Shown: positions 25,436 to 34,292, counted from the stretch's first letter. The stretch is 64,000 nucleotides of DNA from Gammaproteobacteria bacterium HGW-Gammaproteobacteria-1 (GCA_002840095.1 PGZL01000011.1:1-64000), one strand, 5' to 3'. Notes: generated from the sequence alone by a model not told the origin. Program-made: numbers and translations.

Positions 25436-28336
25436 TTAGCCGTTCGACTTCTTCTGGAACTTGCCCGCGAAATAGTTCTGCCACGGCCGGCGCGGCGGGG
25501 TGCCCGGCGCGGACGGCATGGTGGCGAACTGCGGGAAGGTTTCCTTCGGTTCGTCGTCGCCGGCCTTGTAGACGCGCACGCGCACGTCGTACCAGGCGGC
25601 CTGGCCGGTGACCGGGTCGGAGTTGGAGACGTGGTCGCCGGCGTCGTGGGCGGGCAGTTCCTCGCTGATCACGTGGTTGAGCAGGAAGCCCTGCTTGGAC
25701 TCGTTGGCCATGGGATCCAGGTTCCAGGCGCCGGAGGCCTTGCCGATGGCGTTCCAGGTCCACACGGTGCCCGGCTCCACGGCCTCGGAGTAGCGCGCCA
25801 TGCAGCGCACCTTGCCCCACTGCGATTCCACCCATACCCAGTCGCCGTCGTTGAAGCCGCCGGCGGCGCCGACGTCCGGATGGACGTAGAGGTAGTTATA
25901 GGTGTGGATCTGGCGCAGCCAGGCGTTCTGGCTGTCCCACGAGTGGTACATGGCCATGGGGCGCTGGGTCACCGCGTTGAGCGGGTACTTGTGCTTGTCG
26001 GTGAGCTGCGATTCCAGCGGCTCGTAATAGAACGGCAGCGGATCGAAGAAGGCCTCGACGCGCTTGCGCAGGTGCTCCGGCGGCTGGCGGCCAGTGGTCT
26101 TGCCCTGGGCGGCGAGGCGGAACTTCTGCAGCACCTCGGAATAGATGTGGCAGTTGATGGGCTCGGCGTAGCGGGTCATGCCGTTGGACTGCGCCCACTG
26201 CAGATAACCCTGGTTCCAGTTGCGCATGTACTGGTAGGACTTGGGCATCTCGTAGTGGAACACGCAGTTGTTCTTCTCGTACATCTTCCACTGGTTGGGG
26301 TTGGGCTCGCCGCGGATCGCCTTTTCGCCGCCCTTGCCGCGCCAGCCGGCCAGGAAGCCGATGCCGGAGCCGGGGGCGGTCTCGAAGTTGGTGATGAAGT
26401 CCGGGTAGTCGCGGTACTTGCGCTTGCCGTTGGCGTCGGTGAAGGCCGGCAGGCCCAGGCGCGAACCCACTTCGATGAGCACTTCCTGGAACGGCTTGCA
26501 CTGGCCGGTGGGCGGCAGCACCGGAATGCGCACCGAGTCCACCGGGCCGTCGAACTCGGAGATGGGGCGGTCCAGCATGGACATCACGTCGTGGCGCTCC
26601 AGATAGGTGGTATCCGGCAGCACCAGGTCGGCGAAGGCCACCATCTCCGACTGGAAGGCGTCGGCGACGATGAGGAAGGGGATCTTGTGCTCGCCGTTCT
26701 CGTCCTTGTCGTTGAGCATCTTGCGCACCTGCTCGGCGTTCATGGTGGAGTTCCACGACATGTTGGCCATGAAGATGAGCAGGGTGTCGATCTTGTAGGG
26801 GTCGCCGCGCCAGGCATTGGTGATGGCGTTGTGCATCAGGCCGTGCACCGACAGCGGGTATTCCCAGGAGAAGCCCTTGTCCAGGCGCACCGGGCCGCCC
26901 TTGTCGTCCACGAACAGGTCGTCCGGGTCCGCCGGCCAGCCCAGGGGCATGCCGTTCAGCGGGGTGTTGGGCTGCACGTCCTCGGGCTTGGTCGGGGTCT
27001 TGGGGCAGGGCGGGATCGGGCGCGGGAAGGGCGCCTTGTGGCGGAAGCCGCCCGGCCGGTCGATGGTGCCCAGGATGGTCATCAGGATGCCGAGGGCACG
27101 GATGGTCTGGAAGCCGTTGGAGTGGGCGGCCAGGCCGCGCATGGCGTGGAAGGCCACCGGGTTGCCGGTGACGGTCTTGTGCTCGTTCTCCCACACGTCG
27201 GTCCAGGCGATGGGCAGCTCGATCTTCTCGTCACGGGCGGTGATGCCCATTTCATGGGCCAGGCGGCGGATGGTGGCGGCCGGGATACCGGTGATGTCGG
27301 CGGCCCATTCCGGGGTGTACTGCTCCACGCGCTCCTTCAGCATCTGGAACGAGGGCTTGACCGGGGTGCCGTCGGACAGCTTGAACTCGCCCAGCAGGCG
27401 CGGATCGGCGCCGGGGGTGTGGGTGGAGATGGGCTTGTTCAGCTCGCGGTCCCACCACAGCTTGTTCTGCGGGTCGAAGCAGCCCTCCTCGGGCGGGACC
27501 TCGAAGCGCACGAACATGCCGTATTCCGGGTCGTTCGGGTTCAGGTTCACCAGCTCGGCGGCGTTGGAGTACTGGGTGATGAAGTCGCGGTCGTACAGGC
27601 CCTGCTTGATGATTTCGTGGATCAGGGCCAGCAGCAGGGCGCCGTCGGTACCCGGCTTGATGGGCACCCACTCGTCGGCGATGGCCGAGTAGCCGGTGCG
27701 CACCGGGTTGATGGAGATGAAGCGGCCGCCGTTGCGCTTGAACTTGGCCAGCTCGATCTTCATGGGGTTGGAGTGGTGGTCCTCGGCGGTGCCGATCATC
27801 ACGAACAGCTTGGCGCGCTCCAGGTCCGGGCCGCCGAACTCCCAGAAGGAGCCGCCGATGGTGTAGATCATGCCGGCGGCCATGTTGACCGAGCAGAAGC
27901 CGCCGTGGGCGGCGTAGTTGGGGGTGCCGAACTGCTTGGCGAACAGGCCGGTGAGGGCCTGCATCTGGTCGCGGCCGGTGAACAGGGCGAACTTCTTGGG
28001 GTCGGTGGCGCGGATGTGGGCCAGGCGCTCTTCTATAGTGGAGAAGGCCTCTTCCCAGGAGATGGGCTCGAACTCGCCGGCGCCGCGCTCGGAACCCGCC
28101 TTGCGGCGCAGGGGCTGGGTCAGGCGGGCCGGGGAGTACTGCTTCATGATGCCCGAGCTGCCCTTGGCGCAGATGACGCCCTTGTTCAGCGGATGGTCGG
28201 GGTTGCCCTGGATGAAGCGCACTTCGCCGTCACGCAGGGTGACGCGGATGCCGCAGCGACACGCACACATATAACAGGTGGTGTTTTTGACTTCGATGCG
28301 GCTAGCCGCCGCCTTGCTACTGGTGGACTCACTCAT
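25436..28336 (-). CDS. soeA: Molybdopterin catalytic subunit of sulfite dehydrogenase, SoeA
   Basis: SoeA oxidises sulfite to sulfate in the cytoplasm at a Mo-bisMGD centre. The 966-residue product begins without any Tat signal, which separates it from exported DMSO or polysulfide reductases and fits SoeA. The [4Fe-4S] site is CYMCACRCG near residue 21 with the fourth cysteine in GVICAKGSSG. A likely molybdenum cysteine lies in HGGFCSVNMAAG. The C-terminal dinucleotide-binding domain is present. It is divergent from aprBA, so both sulfite-oxidising routes share one intergenic control region. A 976-codon antisense frame over the gene is a shadow. Confidence 0.9.
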   Translation of the reverse strand: MSESTSSKAAASRIEVKNTTCYMCACRCGIRVTLRDGEVRFIQGNPDHPLNKGVICAKGSSGIMKQYSPARLTQPLRRKAGSERGAGEFEPISWEEAFSTIEERLAHIRATDPKKFALFTGRDQMQALTGLFAKQFGTPNYAAHGGFCSVNMAAGMIYTIGGSFWEFGGPDLERAKLFVMIGTAEDHHSNPMKIELAKFKRNGGRFISINPVRTGYSAIADEWVPIKPGTDGALLLALIHEIIKQGLYDRDFITQYSNAAELVNLNPNDPEYGMFVRFEVPPEEGCFDPQNKLWWDRELNKPISTHTPGADPRLLGEFKLSDGTPVKPSFQMLKERVEQYTPEWAADITGIPAATIRRLAHEMGITARDEKIELPIAWTDVWENEHKTVTGNPVAFHAMRGLAAHSNGFQTIRALGILMTILGTIDRPGGFRHKAPFPRPIPPCPKTPTKPEDVQPNTPLNGMPLGWPADPDDLFVDDKGGPVRLDKGFSWEYPLSVHGLMHNAITNAWRGDPYKIDTLLIFMANMSWNSTMNAEQVRKMLNDKDENGEHKIPFLIVADAFQSEMVAFADLVLPDTTYLERHDVMSMLDRPISEFDGPVDSVRIPVLPPTGQCKPFQEVLIEVGSRLGLPAFTDANGKRKYRDYPDFITNFETAPGSGIGFLAGWRGKGGEKAIRGEPNPNQWKMYEKNNCVFHYEMPKSYQYMRNWNQGYLQWAQSNGMTRYAEPINCHIYSEVLQKFRLAAQGKTTGRQPPEHLRKRVEAFFDPLPFYYEPLESQLTDKHKYPLNAVTQRPMAMYHSWDSQNAWLRQIHTYNYLYVHPDVGAAGGFNDGDWVWVESQWGKVRCMARYSEAVEPGTVWTWNAIGKASGAWNLDPMANESKQGFLLNHVISEELPAHDAGDHVSNSDPVTGQAAWYDVRVRVYKAGDDEPKETFPQFATMPSAPGTPPRRPWQNYFAGKFQKKSNG

Positions 28337-28378
28337 AGTGTCACTCGCGCTTTACTTAAATAGGTGCTTAGAAAACAA

Positions 28379-28406
28379 GAGGCCCGCGGTATACTGCGCG
28401 GACCTC
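28379..28406. promoter_or_regulatory. Inverted repeat in the soeA leader
   Basis: GAGGCCCGCG and CGCGGACCTC form 10-bp arms with one mismatch (a possible G-U pair) around an 8-base centre, 43 bp upstream of the soeA start. It may be an operator or an RNA leader hairpin. The rest of the 475-bp soeA-aprB gap shows no gene. Confidence 0.4.
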
Positions 28407-28778
28407 GTGCTTCGTCCTTCGCGGACTTATTAGAATGGGTCTAACAACATATCACTTTTTTCTAATATATCAAAACCTGAGCATCCCGTTATACCTCTCT
28501 TAATGTAGCCCCCGCCGCCCCGATCTATCTCTTTGTGAATAGAAAACCTGACATTTGCCAAACAATAAAGGCGGCTTATACCAGCTAAAGATAGTTCTGT
28601 TTGGCACCCCCCCGCTAGCCGAGTAAGGTAGCGGTCCCTAGGACTGGATGGCCCCGTTTGGGTGTCTCGGGGTTCGCGCCGCATGCGGCCGGATGGTGAC
28701 AGGGGCCAGCGCCAGCAGTTGCTTGCCGAGCGCTCATCAGCGCCACGACAACTGAATGCCGCGTCGCGGTGTGGATTC

Positions 28779-28792
28779 TTAACTGCAGTTAA
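28779..28792. promoter_or_regulatory. Perfect palindrome upstream of aprB
   Basis: TTAACTGCAGTTAA is a perfect 14-bp palindrome ending 19 bp before the aprB start and just before its ribosome binding site (AAGGAG). Its position suits a repressor site or an element of the mRNA leader. No known factor is assigned. Confidence 0.45.
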
Positions 28793-28811
28793 CACATAAG
28801 GAGCACAACAA

Positions 28812-29285
28812 ATGCCGACATTTGTACGTACCGACAAATGCGATGGCTGCAAGGGTCAGGACAAGACCGCTTGCATGTACATCTGCCCGCACGATCTGAT
28901 GAAGCTGGACAAGGACGGCTCCGAGACCGGCCACGCCATGCGCGCCTTCAACCAGGAGCCCGAGCAGTGCTGGGAGTGCTATTCCTGCGTGAAGATTTGC
29001 CCGCAGCAGGCCATCGAAGCCCGCCACTACGCCGACATCGTCCCGCTGGGCGGTTCCGTGCAGCCGCTGCGTGGTTCCGATTCCATCATGTGGACCATCA
29101 AGTTCCGCAACGGCACCATGAAGCGCTTCAAGTTCCCCATCCGTACCACCCCGGAAGGCTCCATCGATCCGTACGGCGGCAAGCCGGCTGCTGACATGGC
29201 CAAGATCGCTCAGGTTGGTTTCTTCAACCACGAAGAGCAGAAGGGCTACCGCGCCGGCAACCCGGCCGAGCTGATCCGTAAGTAA
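28812..29285 (+). CDS. aprB: Adenylylsulfate (APS) reductase beta subunit AprB
   Basis: AprB is the ferredoxin-like subunit that carries electrons from AprA. The product (157 residues) has two [4Fe-4S] motifs, CDGCKGQDKTACMYICP near residue 10 and CWECYSCVKICP near residue 55, followed by the long tail that wraps AprA. An AAGGAG site precedes the ATG. It is co-transcribed with aprA, 31 bp downstream. Confidence 0.96.
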   Translation: MPTFVRTDKCDGCKGQDKTACMYICPHDLMKLDKDGSETGHAMRAFNQEPEQCWECYSCVKICPQQAIEARHYADIVPLGGSVQPLRGSDSIMWTIKFRNGTMKRFKFPIRTTPEGSIDPYGGKPAADMAKIAQVGFFNHEEQKGYRAGNPAELIRK

Positions 29286-29316
29286 GCCACGGACCCAACG
29301 AATTTAGGAGTTAACA

Positions 29317-31329
29317 ATGGCTGGTGAATTTGGTAATCCGGAAGTAGTCCAGGAAGAAGTAGACATCCTCCTGATCGGTGGCGGTATGGCCTGCTGTGGC
29401 GCCGCTTATGAAATCATGCCGTGGGCCAAGGCTGCCGAAGCGCAGCTGGGCCGCGAATTCAAGATCAAGCTGGTCGACAAGGCCGCCATGGACCGTTCCG
29501 GTGCCGTGGCTCAGGGTCTGTCCGCCATCAACACCTACATCGGCGACGCGCAGGACCCGGCGGATTATGCCCGCATGGTCTCCAACGACCTGATGGGTAT
29601 CACCCGTGACGACCTGGCCTACGACCTGGGCCGCCACGTCGACGAGTCCGTGCACCTGTTCGAAGAATGGGGCCTGCCCATTTGGAAGACCGACGAGAAC
29701 GGCGAGCGTCACGACGGCTCCAAGGGCCTGCCCGCTCTGAAGGACGGCGGCAAGCCCGTGCGTTCCGGCAAGTGGCAGATCATGATCAACGGCGAGTCCT
29801 ACAAGTGGATCGTCGCTGAAGCCGCCAAGAAGGCCATCGGTTCCGACCGTATCGAAGAGCGCGTCTTCATCGTCAAGCTGGTCAACGACAAGAACGACAA
29901 GGGCCGCGTTGCCGGTGCCGTCGGTTTCTCCACCCGTGACCACAAGCTGATGGTGTACAAGGCCAAGGCCATCCTGCTGGCCGCCGGCGGTTGCGTGAAC
30001 ATCTTCCGTCCGCGTTCCGTGGGTGAAGGCACCGGCCGCGCCTGGTACCCGGTGTGGAACTCCGGTTCCACCTACTCGATGGCCGCTGAAGCCGGCGCCG
30101 AGCTGACCATGATGGAAAACCGCTTCGTTCCCGCCCGCTTCAAGGACGGTTACGGCCCGGTAGGCGCCTGGTTCCTGCTGTTCAAGTCCCAGGCCACCAA
30201 CGCCACCGGCGAAGTGTACATGGTCAAGAACAAGGAACTGCTGAACGACTACCCCCCGTATGGCCAGGCTGCCGTTCCGGCCTCCTGCCTGCGTAACCAC
30301 CTGATGCTGAAGGAAATGAAGGAAGGCCGTGGTCCGATCTGGATGGACACCGTGACCGCCCTCGCCAAGCTGAAGGAAACCCTGTCGCCGCGCGAAGTGA
30401 AGCACCTCGAAGCCGAAGCCTGGGAAGACTTCCTGGACATGTGCGTCGGCCAGTGCGGTATCTGGGTTGGTGAGAACGTCGAGCCGGAGAAGAAGAACTC
30501 CGAGCTGATGCCCACCGAGCCGTACCTGCTGGGTTCCCACTCCGGCTGCTGCGGTATCTGGACCTCCGGTCCGACCGACGTGGGTGCTCCCACCGACGAG
30601 GCCCTGCCGGGCGTGCCCGACCACCTGCCGAAGGGCTGGAACTGGGGCTACCGCGGCATGACCACCGTGAAGGGTCTGTTCACCGCCGGTGACGGCGTGG
30701 GCGCTTCCGGCCACAAGTTCTCCTCCGGCTCCCATGCCGAAGGCCGCATGGCCGCCAAGTCCATGGTCCAGTACGTGCTGGACAACAAGGACTGGACCCC
30801 CGAGCTCGACACCTCCGTGGAAGAGCTGGTGGAAGAGATCTACCGTCCGGTGCGTACCTTCCTGCAGTTCAAGGACTACTCCACCGCGATCGACGTCAAC
30901 CCCAACTACATCACTCCGAAGATGCTGCAGTTCCGTCTGCAGAAGATCATGGACGAGTACGTTGCGGGCGTGGCCACTTACTACACCACCAACGAGCACA
31001 TGCTGAAGGTGGCGTCCGAGAAGCTGGACATGCTGAAGGAAGACGCGCTGAAGATGCGTGCCAAGGACCTCCACGAACTGCTGCGTGCGTGGGAGAACTA
31101 TCACCGCATCCTGACCGCCGAAGCTCACATGAAGCACATCCAGTTCCGCGAAGAATCCCGTTACCCGGGCTTCTACTACCGCATGGACAAGAACTTTGTC
31201 GATGAGGAGAACTGGCACTGCTTCGTGAACTCCATCTATGACAAGAACACCAAGCAGTGGAACGTGTTCAAGCGCGCCCACGTGGACCTGGTGGACAAGT
31301 CCAAGCTGTTCAAGCCGGCCGCTCACTAA
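29317..31329 (+). CDS. aprA: Adenylylsulfate (APS) reductase alpha subunit AprA
   Basis: AprA is the flavoprotein that, in sulfur oxidisers, joins sulfite to AMP to make APS, giving two electrons to AprB. The 670-residue product has the N-terminal FAD-binding motif EEVDILLIGGGMACCGAAYE and the active-site region GSHSGCCGIWTSGP. The later segment GAGDGVGASGHKFSSGSHAEG is present as TAGDGVGASGHKF and SSGSHAEGR. Codon use is strongly biased, as expected of a highly expressed gene. With Sat it forms the indirect, ATP-yielding route. No aprM or qmo genes lie in the window, so the route to the quinone pool is not visible. Confidence 0.97.
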   Translation: MAGEFGNPEVVQEEVDILLIGGGMACCGAAYEIMPWAKAAEAQLGREFKIKLVDKAAMDRSGAVAQGLSAINTYIGDAQDPADYARMVSNDLMGITRDDLAYDLGRHVDESVHLFEEWGLPIWKTDENGERHDGSKGLPALKDGGKPVRSGKWQIMINGESYKWIVAEAAKKAIGSDRIEERVFIVKLVNDKNDKGRVAGAVGFSTRDHKLMVYKAKAILLAAGGCVNIFRPRSVGEGTGRAWYPVWNSGSTYSMAAEAGAELTMMENRFVPARFKDGYGPVGAWFLLFKSQATNATGEVYMVKNKELLNDYPPYGQAAVPASCLRNHLMLKEMKEGRGPIWMDTVTALAKLKETLSPREVKHLEAEAWEDFLDMCVGQCGIWVGENVEPEKKNSELMPTEPYLLGSHSGCCGIWTSGPTDVGAPTDEALPGVPDHLPKGWNWGYRGMTTVKGLFTAGDGVGASGHKFSSGSHAEGRMAAKSMVQYVLDNKDWTPELDTSVEELVEEIYRPVRTFLQFKDYSTAIDVNPNYITPKMLQFRLQKIMDEYVAGVATYYTTNEHMLKVASEKLDMLKEDALKMRAKDLHELLRAWENYHRILTAEAHMKHIQFREESRYPGFYYRMDKNFVDEENWHCFVNSIYDKNTKQWNVFKRAHVDLVDKSKLFKPAAH

Positions 31330-31357
31330 GAGCCGACTTGCAGTAGATGGCACAGGG

Positions 31358-31388
31358 ACCGGGCGCCGTAAGGCGCCCGGTTTCTTTT
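31358..31388 (+). terminator. Rho-independent terminator of aprBA
   Basis: A perfect 10-bp stem ACCGGGCGCC / GGCGCCCGGT with a GTAA loop, followed by TTTCTTTT, 28 bp after the aprA stop. Confidence 0.88.
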
Positions 31389-31439
31389 CTGGGGTAGAAT
31401 TTTGGTCGTGCCATAGCCCTGGAACGATAAAGACCATTG

Positions 31440-31537
31440 CTCTCGCCAAGACGCCAAGATCGCCAAGAAAGGCAAAATCTGACCGCACAGCCCATACGAC
31501 TTGGGTTTTCTTGGCGATCTTGGCGTCTTGGCGAGAG
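31440..31537. repeat. TTGGCG-family palindromic repeat (perfect 31-bp arms)
   Basis: The arms 31440-31470 and 31507-31537 are perfect reverse complements; the core is TTGGCGATCTTGGCGTCTTG on the right arm. The spacer is 36 bp. Other members lie at 60886-61685 and 63398-63640. It occupies the 335-bp gap between the aprBA terminator and the YkgJ-type gene, which otherwise shows nothing. Confidence 0.9.
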
Positions 31538-31664
31538 AATTGGTTATTTTTCTAAGCGAATTGACGGGAATCGAGGCGGAACCTCACCCTACCCAATCGG
31601 CAGGGTGGCGCCGGGGCCGCTGCATTAGTATCCTTTCCCGGCTGTTTTATCGAGGTAGAGATCC

Positions 31665-32552
31665 ATGGCTGATACCCCACATATCGAATCCCCCTTTCCG
31701 TCCAGCCCGGTGATGCCCAAGCTGTTCGACGGCGGCAAGACCATCAGCTTCAGCTGCCACAAGGGCATCGGCTGCTGGAATGCCTGCTGCGCCAACATCG
31801 ACATCACCCTGACGCCCTATGACGTGCTGCGCCTGAAAACGCGGCTGGAAATGACCTCCAGCGACTTCCTGCGCCAGTACACCGTGCCCTACGAGCTGGA
31901 AAAGGACGGCATCGCCGGCATCAAGTTCAAGCCGGTGGAAGGCGGCACCGCCTGCCAGTTCATGCGCCCCGAGGGCTGCTCAGTGTACGAGGACCGGCCC
32001 ACCGCCTGCCGCTACTATCCGGTGGCCCTGATCTCCATGCGCAGGCAGGACGAATACACCGACACCAGCTCCTACGCCCTGGTCAAGGAGCCCCACTGCA
32101 AGGGGCACGAGGTCGAGCGCCCGCTGACCATCGACGAATACCGTCAGGAGCAGGGCGTGGCCGAATACGACGACCAGTCGCGCGGCTGGCGTCAGCTGAT
32201 CCTGAAGAAGATGTCTTCCGGCCCGACCATCGGCAAGCCCTCGCTGCGCAGCCGCCAGATGTATTTCATGGCCTGCTACGACGTCGACCTGTTCCGCGAG
32301 TTCGTGCGCTCCGAGGGTTTCCAGAACGCCTTCGAGCTGGACGAGGAAACCAGCCGCCAGGTGATGGAAGACGACGTGGCGATGATGCAGTTCGGCTTCC
32401 GCTTCCTCAAGCAGGTGCTGTTCGGCGAAGTCACCATCCCGACGCGCGAGGATGCGGTCCGCGTCCGCGAGCAGCGCTTGCGTGAACTGCATGAATTGCA
32501 GATCAAGCGTCGGGTGTACGATCCGGCGGACGAGGCCCTGGAGTACATCTGA
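31665..32552 (+). CDS. YkgJ-type cysteine cluster protein
   Basis: A 295-residue protein with the zinc- or iron-chelating cysteine cluster of the YkgJ/UPF0153 family: FSCHKGIGCWNACC near residue 30, then CQFMRPEGCSVYEDRPTACR near residue 100, and a further cysteine at PHCKGHE. The family's role is unsettled; it is often linked to metal or cluster handling. GAGG precedes ATG 31665. Its place downstream of aprBA, and the next gene being a hemerythrin, suggest a link with iron or oxygen handling, which is inference. Confidence 0.82.
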   Translation: MADTPHIESPFPSSPVMPKLFDGGKTISFSCHKGIGCWNACCANIDITLTPYDVLRLKTRLEMTSSDFLRQYTVPYELEKDGIAGIKFKPVEGGTACQFMRPEGCSVYEDRPTACRYYPVALISMRRQDEYTDTSSYALVKEPHCKGHEVERPLTIDEYRQEQGVAEYDDQSRGWRQLILKKMSSGPTIGKPSLRSRQMYFMACYDVDLFREFVRSEGFQNAFELDEETSRQVMEDDVAMMQFGFRFLKQVLFGEVTIPTREDAVRVREQRLRELHELQIKRRVYDPADEALEYI

Positions 32553-32559
32553 CGGCCCG

Positions 32560-32997
32560 ATGAAGCGCCACGCCGCCCTGCACGGTCTTTCCGGCGAGCA
32601 CCACCGGGCACTGGTGCTGGCGCGGCGGCTGCGCAACCTGACGCAGGACGTGCAACCCGCTGCGGTGCAGGAACTGCTGGCGCTGTGGCGGGCCGAAGTG
32701 GGGCCTCACTTCATCGCCGAGGAAGAGCGGCTGCTGCCGCTCTTTGCGCGTTACAGCGCGCCGGATCATCCCCTGATCATCGAGACCCTGCGCCAGCACG
32801 TGCTGATGCGCAGCCTGCTCGATGAGATCGGGGAACTTGTGGATGCGCATGAGACGCCGCTGGCGCCGTTGCATGCCCTGGGTGACGCCCTGCGCGAGCA
32901 CGTGCGCTTCGAGGAAAATGAATTGTTCCCGGCAGTGGAGGCGGCGCTGCCGGAGGCACAGTTGCAGCGGCTGCAAATGTATTTCATGTCGTTGTAG
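32560..32997 (+). CDS. Hemerythrin HHE-domain protein
   Basis: A 145-residue all-helical protein with the HHE cation-binding pattern: LSGEHHRALVLARRLR, HFIAEEERLLP, LRQHVLMRSLL and LREHVRFEENELFP. It probably binds a di-iron site and handles oxygen, NO or iron. It begins 8 bp after the YkgJ-type gene, so the two are an operon. Its stop codon (TAG) is the first part of a GTAGGGTGCGC repeat. Confidence 0.85.
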   Translation: MKRHAALHGLSGEHHRALVLARRLRNLTQDVQPAAVQELLALWRAEVGPHFIAEEERLLPLFARYSAPDHPLIIETLRQHVLMRSLLDEIGELVDAHETPLAPLHALGDALREHVRFEENELFPAVEAALPEAQLQRLQMYFMSL

Positions 32998-33014
32998 GGT
33001 GCGCACTGCGCACC
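32994..33014. repeat. GTAGGGTGCGC repeat overlapping a stop codon
   Basis: GTAGGGTGCGCACTGCGCACC contains the small palindrome GGTGCGCACTGCGCACC. The TAG in it is the stop codon of the hemerythrin gene. The same repeat appears two and a half times inside a gene at 62908-63050. Confidence 0.75.
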
Positions 33015-33027
33015 GGCAGGAAAACAG

Positions 33028-33151
33028 AGATACAAGATACAAGTTACAAGATACAAGGGAATGAGCTCGCTGCGCTCGTGCTGCTTTAGGATTCAAACAG
33101 CCGTGCGTGCAGCACACGCCTTCCCTTGCATCTTTCCTCTTTGATCTTGTA
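33028..33151. repeat. TACAAGATACAAG repeat region
   Basis: Three or four copies of (A/G)ATACAAG on the left (33028-33060) face a partly complementary right arm (CCCTTGCATC ... GATCTTGTAC, 33122-33151), giving a loose inverted repeat. It fills the gap between the hemerythrin and ppnP genes. No gene is seen in it. Confidence 0.55.
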
Positions 33152-33189
33152 CCTGACTTATCCAACCACGTTTGTTTGAGGAGCCAAGA

Positions 33190-33471
33190 GTGTTCAAGGT
33201 CAACGAGTATTTCGACGGCAAGGTCAAATCCATTTCCTTTACCGAGTCCGAGGGTGATGCCACCGTCGGCGTGCTGGCGCAGGGCGAGTACGAATTCAAC
33301 ACCGGCAAGGCCGAAATCATGCACATCGTTTCCGGCAAGGTGTCGGTGTCGCTGCCCGGCGAGAACGGCTGGCGCGAGGTGAAGGCGGGCGAGGTGTTCA
33401 GTATCCCGGCCAACAGCAAGTTCGGCATCAAGGCCCTGGTGGAAAGCGCCTATCTGTGCCAGTTCCGCTAA
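33190..33471 (+). CDS. ppnP: Pyrimidine/purine nucleoside phosphorylase PpnP (cupin)
   Basis: A 93-residue cupin like E. coli YaiE/PpnP, which splits many nucleosides with phosphate. The product follows the family closely: FKVNEYFDGKVKSI, EGDATVGVLAQGEYEF, SVSLPGENGW, FSIPANSKF and the terminal SAYLCQF. GTG 33190 is chosen because it aligns with the usual N terminus and has GAGGAG 7 bp in front; a longer reading frame from TTG 33172 would take that site into the protein. Confidence 0.92.
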   Translation: MFKVNEYFDGKVKSISFTESEGDATVGVLAQGEYEFNTGKAEIMHIVSGKVSVSLPGENGWREVKAGEVFSIPANSKFGIKALVESAYLCQFR

Positions 33472-33484
33472 CGGCAACAACCCG

Positions 33485-33547
33485 TCGCAGAGACGCAGAG
33501 GATGATTTGTTTTGGCAACAGGAGTCTTTTCCTCCGCGTCTTTGCGA
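33485..33547. repeat. GCAGAGACGC inverted repeat (short member)
   Basis: Arms TCGCAGAGACGCAGAGG and CCTCCGCGTCTTTGCGA pair with two mismatches around about 29 bases. It lies between ppnP and trmO and is related to the repeat at 25330. Confidence 0.75.
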
Positions 33548-33563
33548 TAATTTGGTTTTCGCG

Positions 33564-34292
33564 GTGAGTGACATAGCACCCGCGCATCGGCAGTTCACCT
33601 TCGATGCCATCGGCGTCATCCGTTCGCCGTTCAAGGAAAAATTCGGCATTCCGCGCCAGAGCGGCCTGATGGACACGGCCGAGGCGGTGCTGGAGCTGCT
33701 GCCGCCCTATGACCGCGAGGAGGCCGTGCGCGGTCTCGACGGTTTTTCCCATCTCTGGATTACCTTTGTGTTTCACGGCGTGCGCCAGGGTGACTGGTCG
33801 CCCACCGTGCGGCCGCCGCGTCTGGGCGGCAACCAGCGCCTCGGCGTGTTCGCCACCCGCTCCACCCATCGCCCCAATCCCATCGGCCTGTCGCTGGTCG
33901 AGATCGCCGGTATCCGCCGCGAGCAGGGGCGGTTGCTGCTCGATGTGCGCGGCGCCGACCTGATGGACGGCACGCCGGTGCTGGATATCAAACCCTATCT
34001 GCCCTATGCGGACGCGCGGCCGGATGCCCGCGCCGGGTTTGCCGCTGCGGCACCCGATGCACAGATGCCGGTGGTGTTCGGGCCCGAGGCCGAAGCCGTC
34101 TGCACGGCGCGGGCGGCGGATCTGCCGCAGCTGCGCCGCTTCATCGAACAGATGCTGCGGCTGGACCCCAGGCCGGCCTACCAGGCGGCCAGCGAGGGCC
34201 GGGTGTACGGTACGGCCATCTTCGACCTCGACGTGCGCTGGACGGTCGCTGACGGCGCCGTGCAGGTGCTGACCATTTCCCCCGCCGCCTGA
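33564..34292 (+). CDS. trmO: tRNA (N6-threonylcarbamoyl-A37)-N6-methyltransferase TrmO (TsaA/YaeB)
   Basis: A 242-residue protein with the TsaA-type fold: FDAIGVIRSPFKEKFGIPRQ at the start, GLDGFSHLWITFVFH, RLGVFATRSTHRPNPIGLSL and DIKPYLPYAD. TrmO uses SAM to add a methyl to t6A37 of threonine tRNA. The start is uncertain: GTG 33564 gives the family N terminus but has a poor ribosome binding site; TTG 33552 is an option. The frame is open further upstream across a repeat, which I do not count as coding. Confidence 0.88.
   Translation: MSDIAPAHRQFTFDAIGVIRSPFKEKFGIPRQSGLMDTAEAVLELLPPYDREEAVRGLDGFSHLWITFVFHGVRQGDWSPTVRPPRLGGNQRLGVFATRSTHRPNPIGLSLVEIAGIRREQGRLLLDVRGADLMDGTPVLDIKPYLPYADARPDARAGFAAAAPDAQMPVVFGPEAEAVCTARAADLPQLRRFIEQMLRLDPRPAYQAASEGRVYGTAIFDLDVRWTVADGAVQVLTISPAA

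Noticed and set aside
25433-28363. 976-codon plus-strand open frame opposite soeA
   Set aside because: Antisense shadow of a molybdopterin enzyme with strong codon bias; no recognisable motif in the product.
29311-31488. 725-codon minus-strand open frame opposite aprA
   Set aside because: Antisense shadow; aprA is certain from its motifs and length.
33456-33563. Longer start of TrmO
   Set aside because: The extension is encoded by the end of ppnP and a palindromic repeat; the family N terminus begins near 33564.
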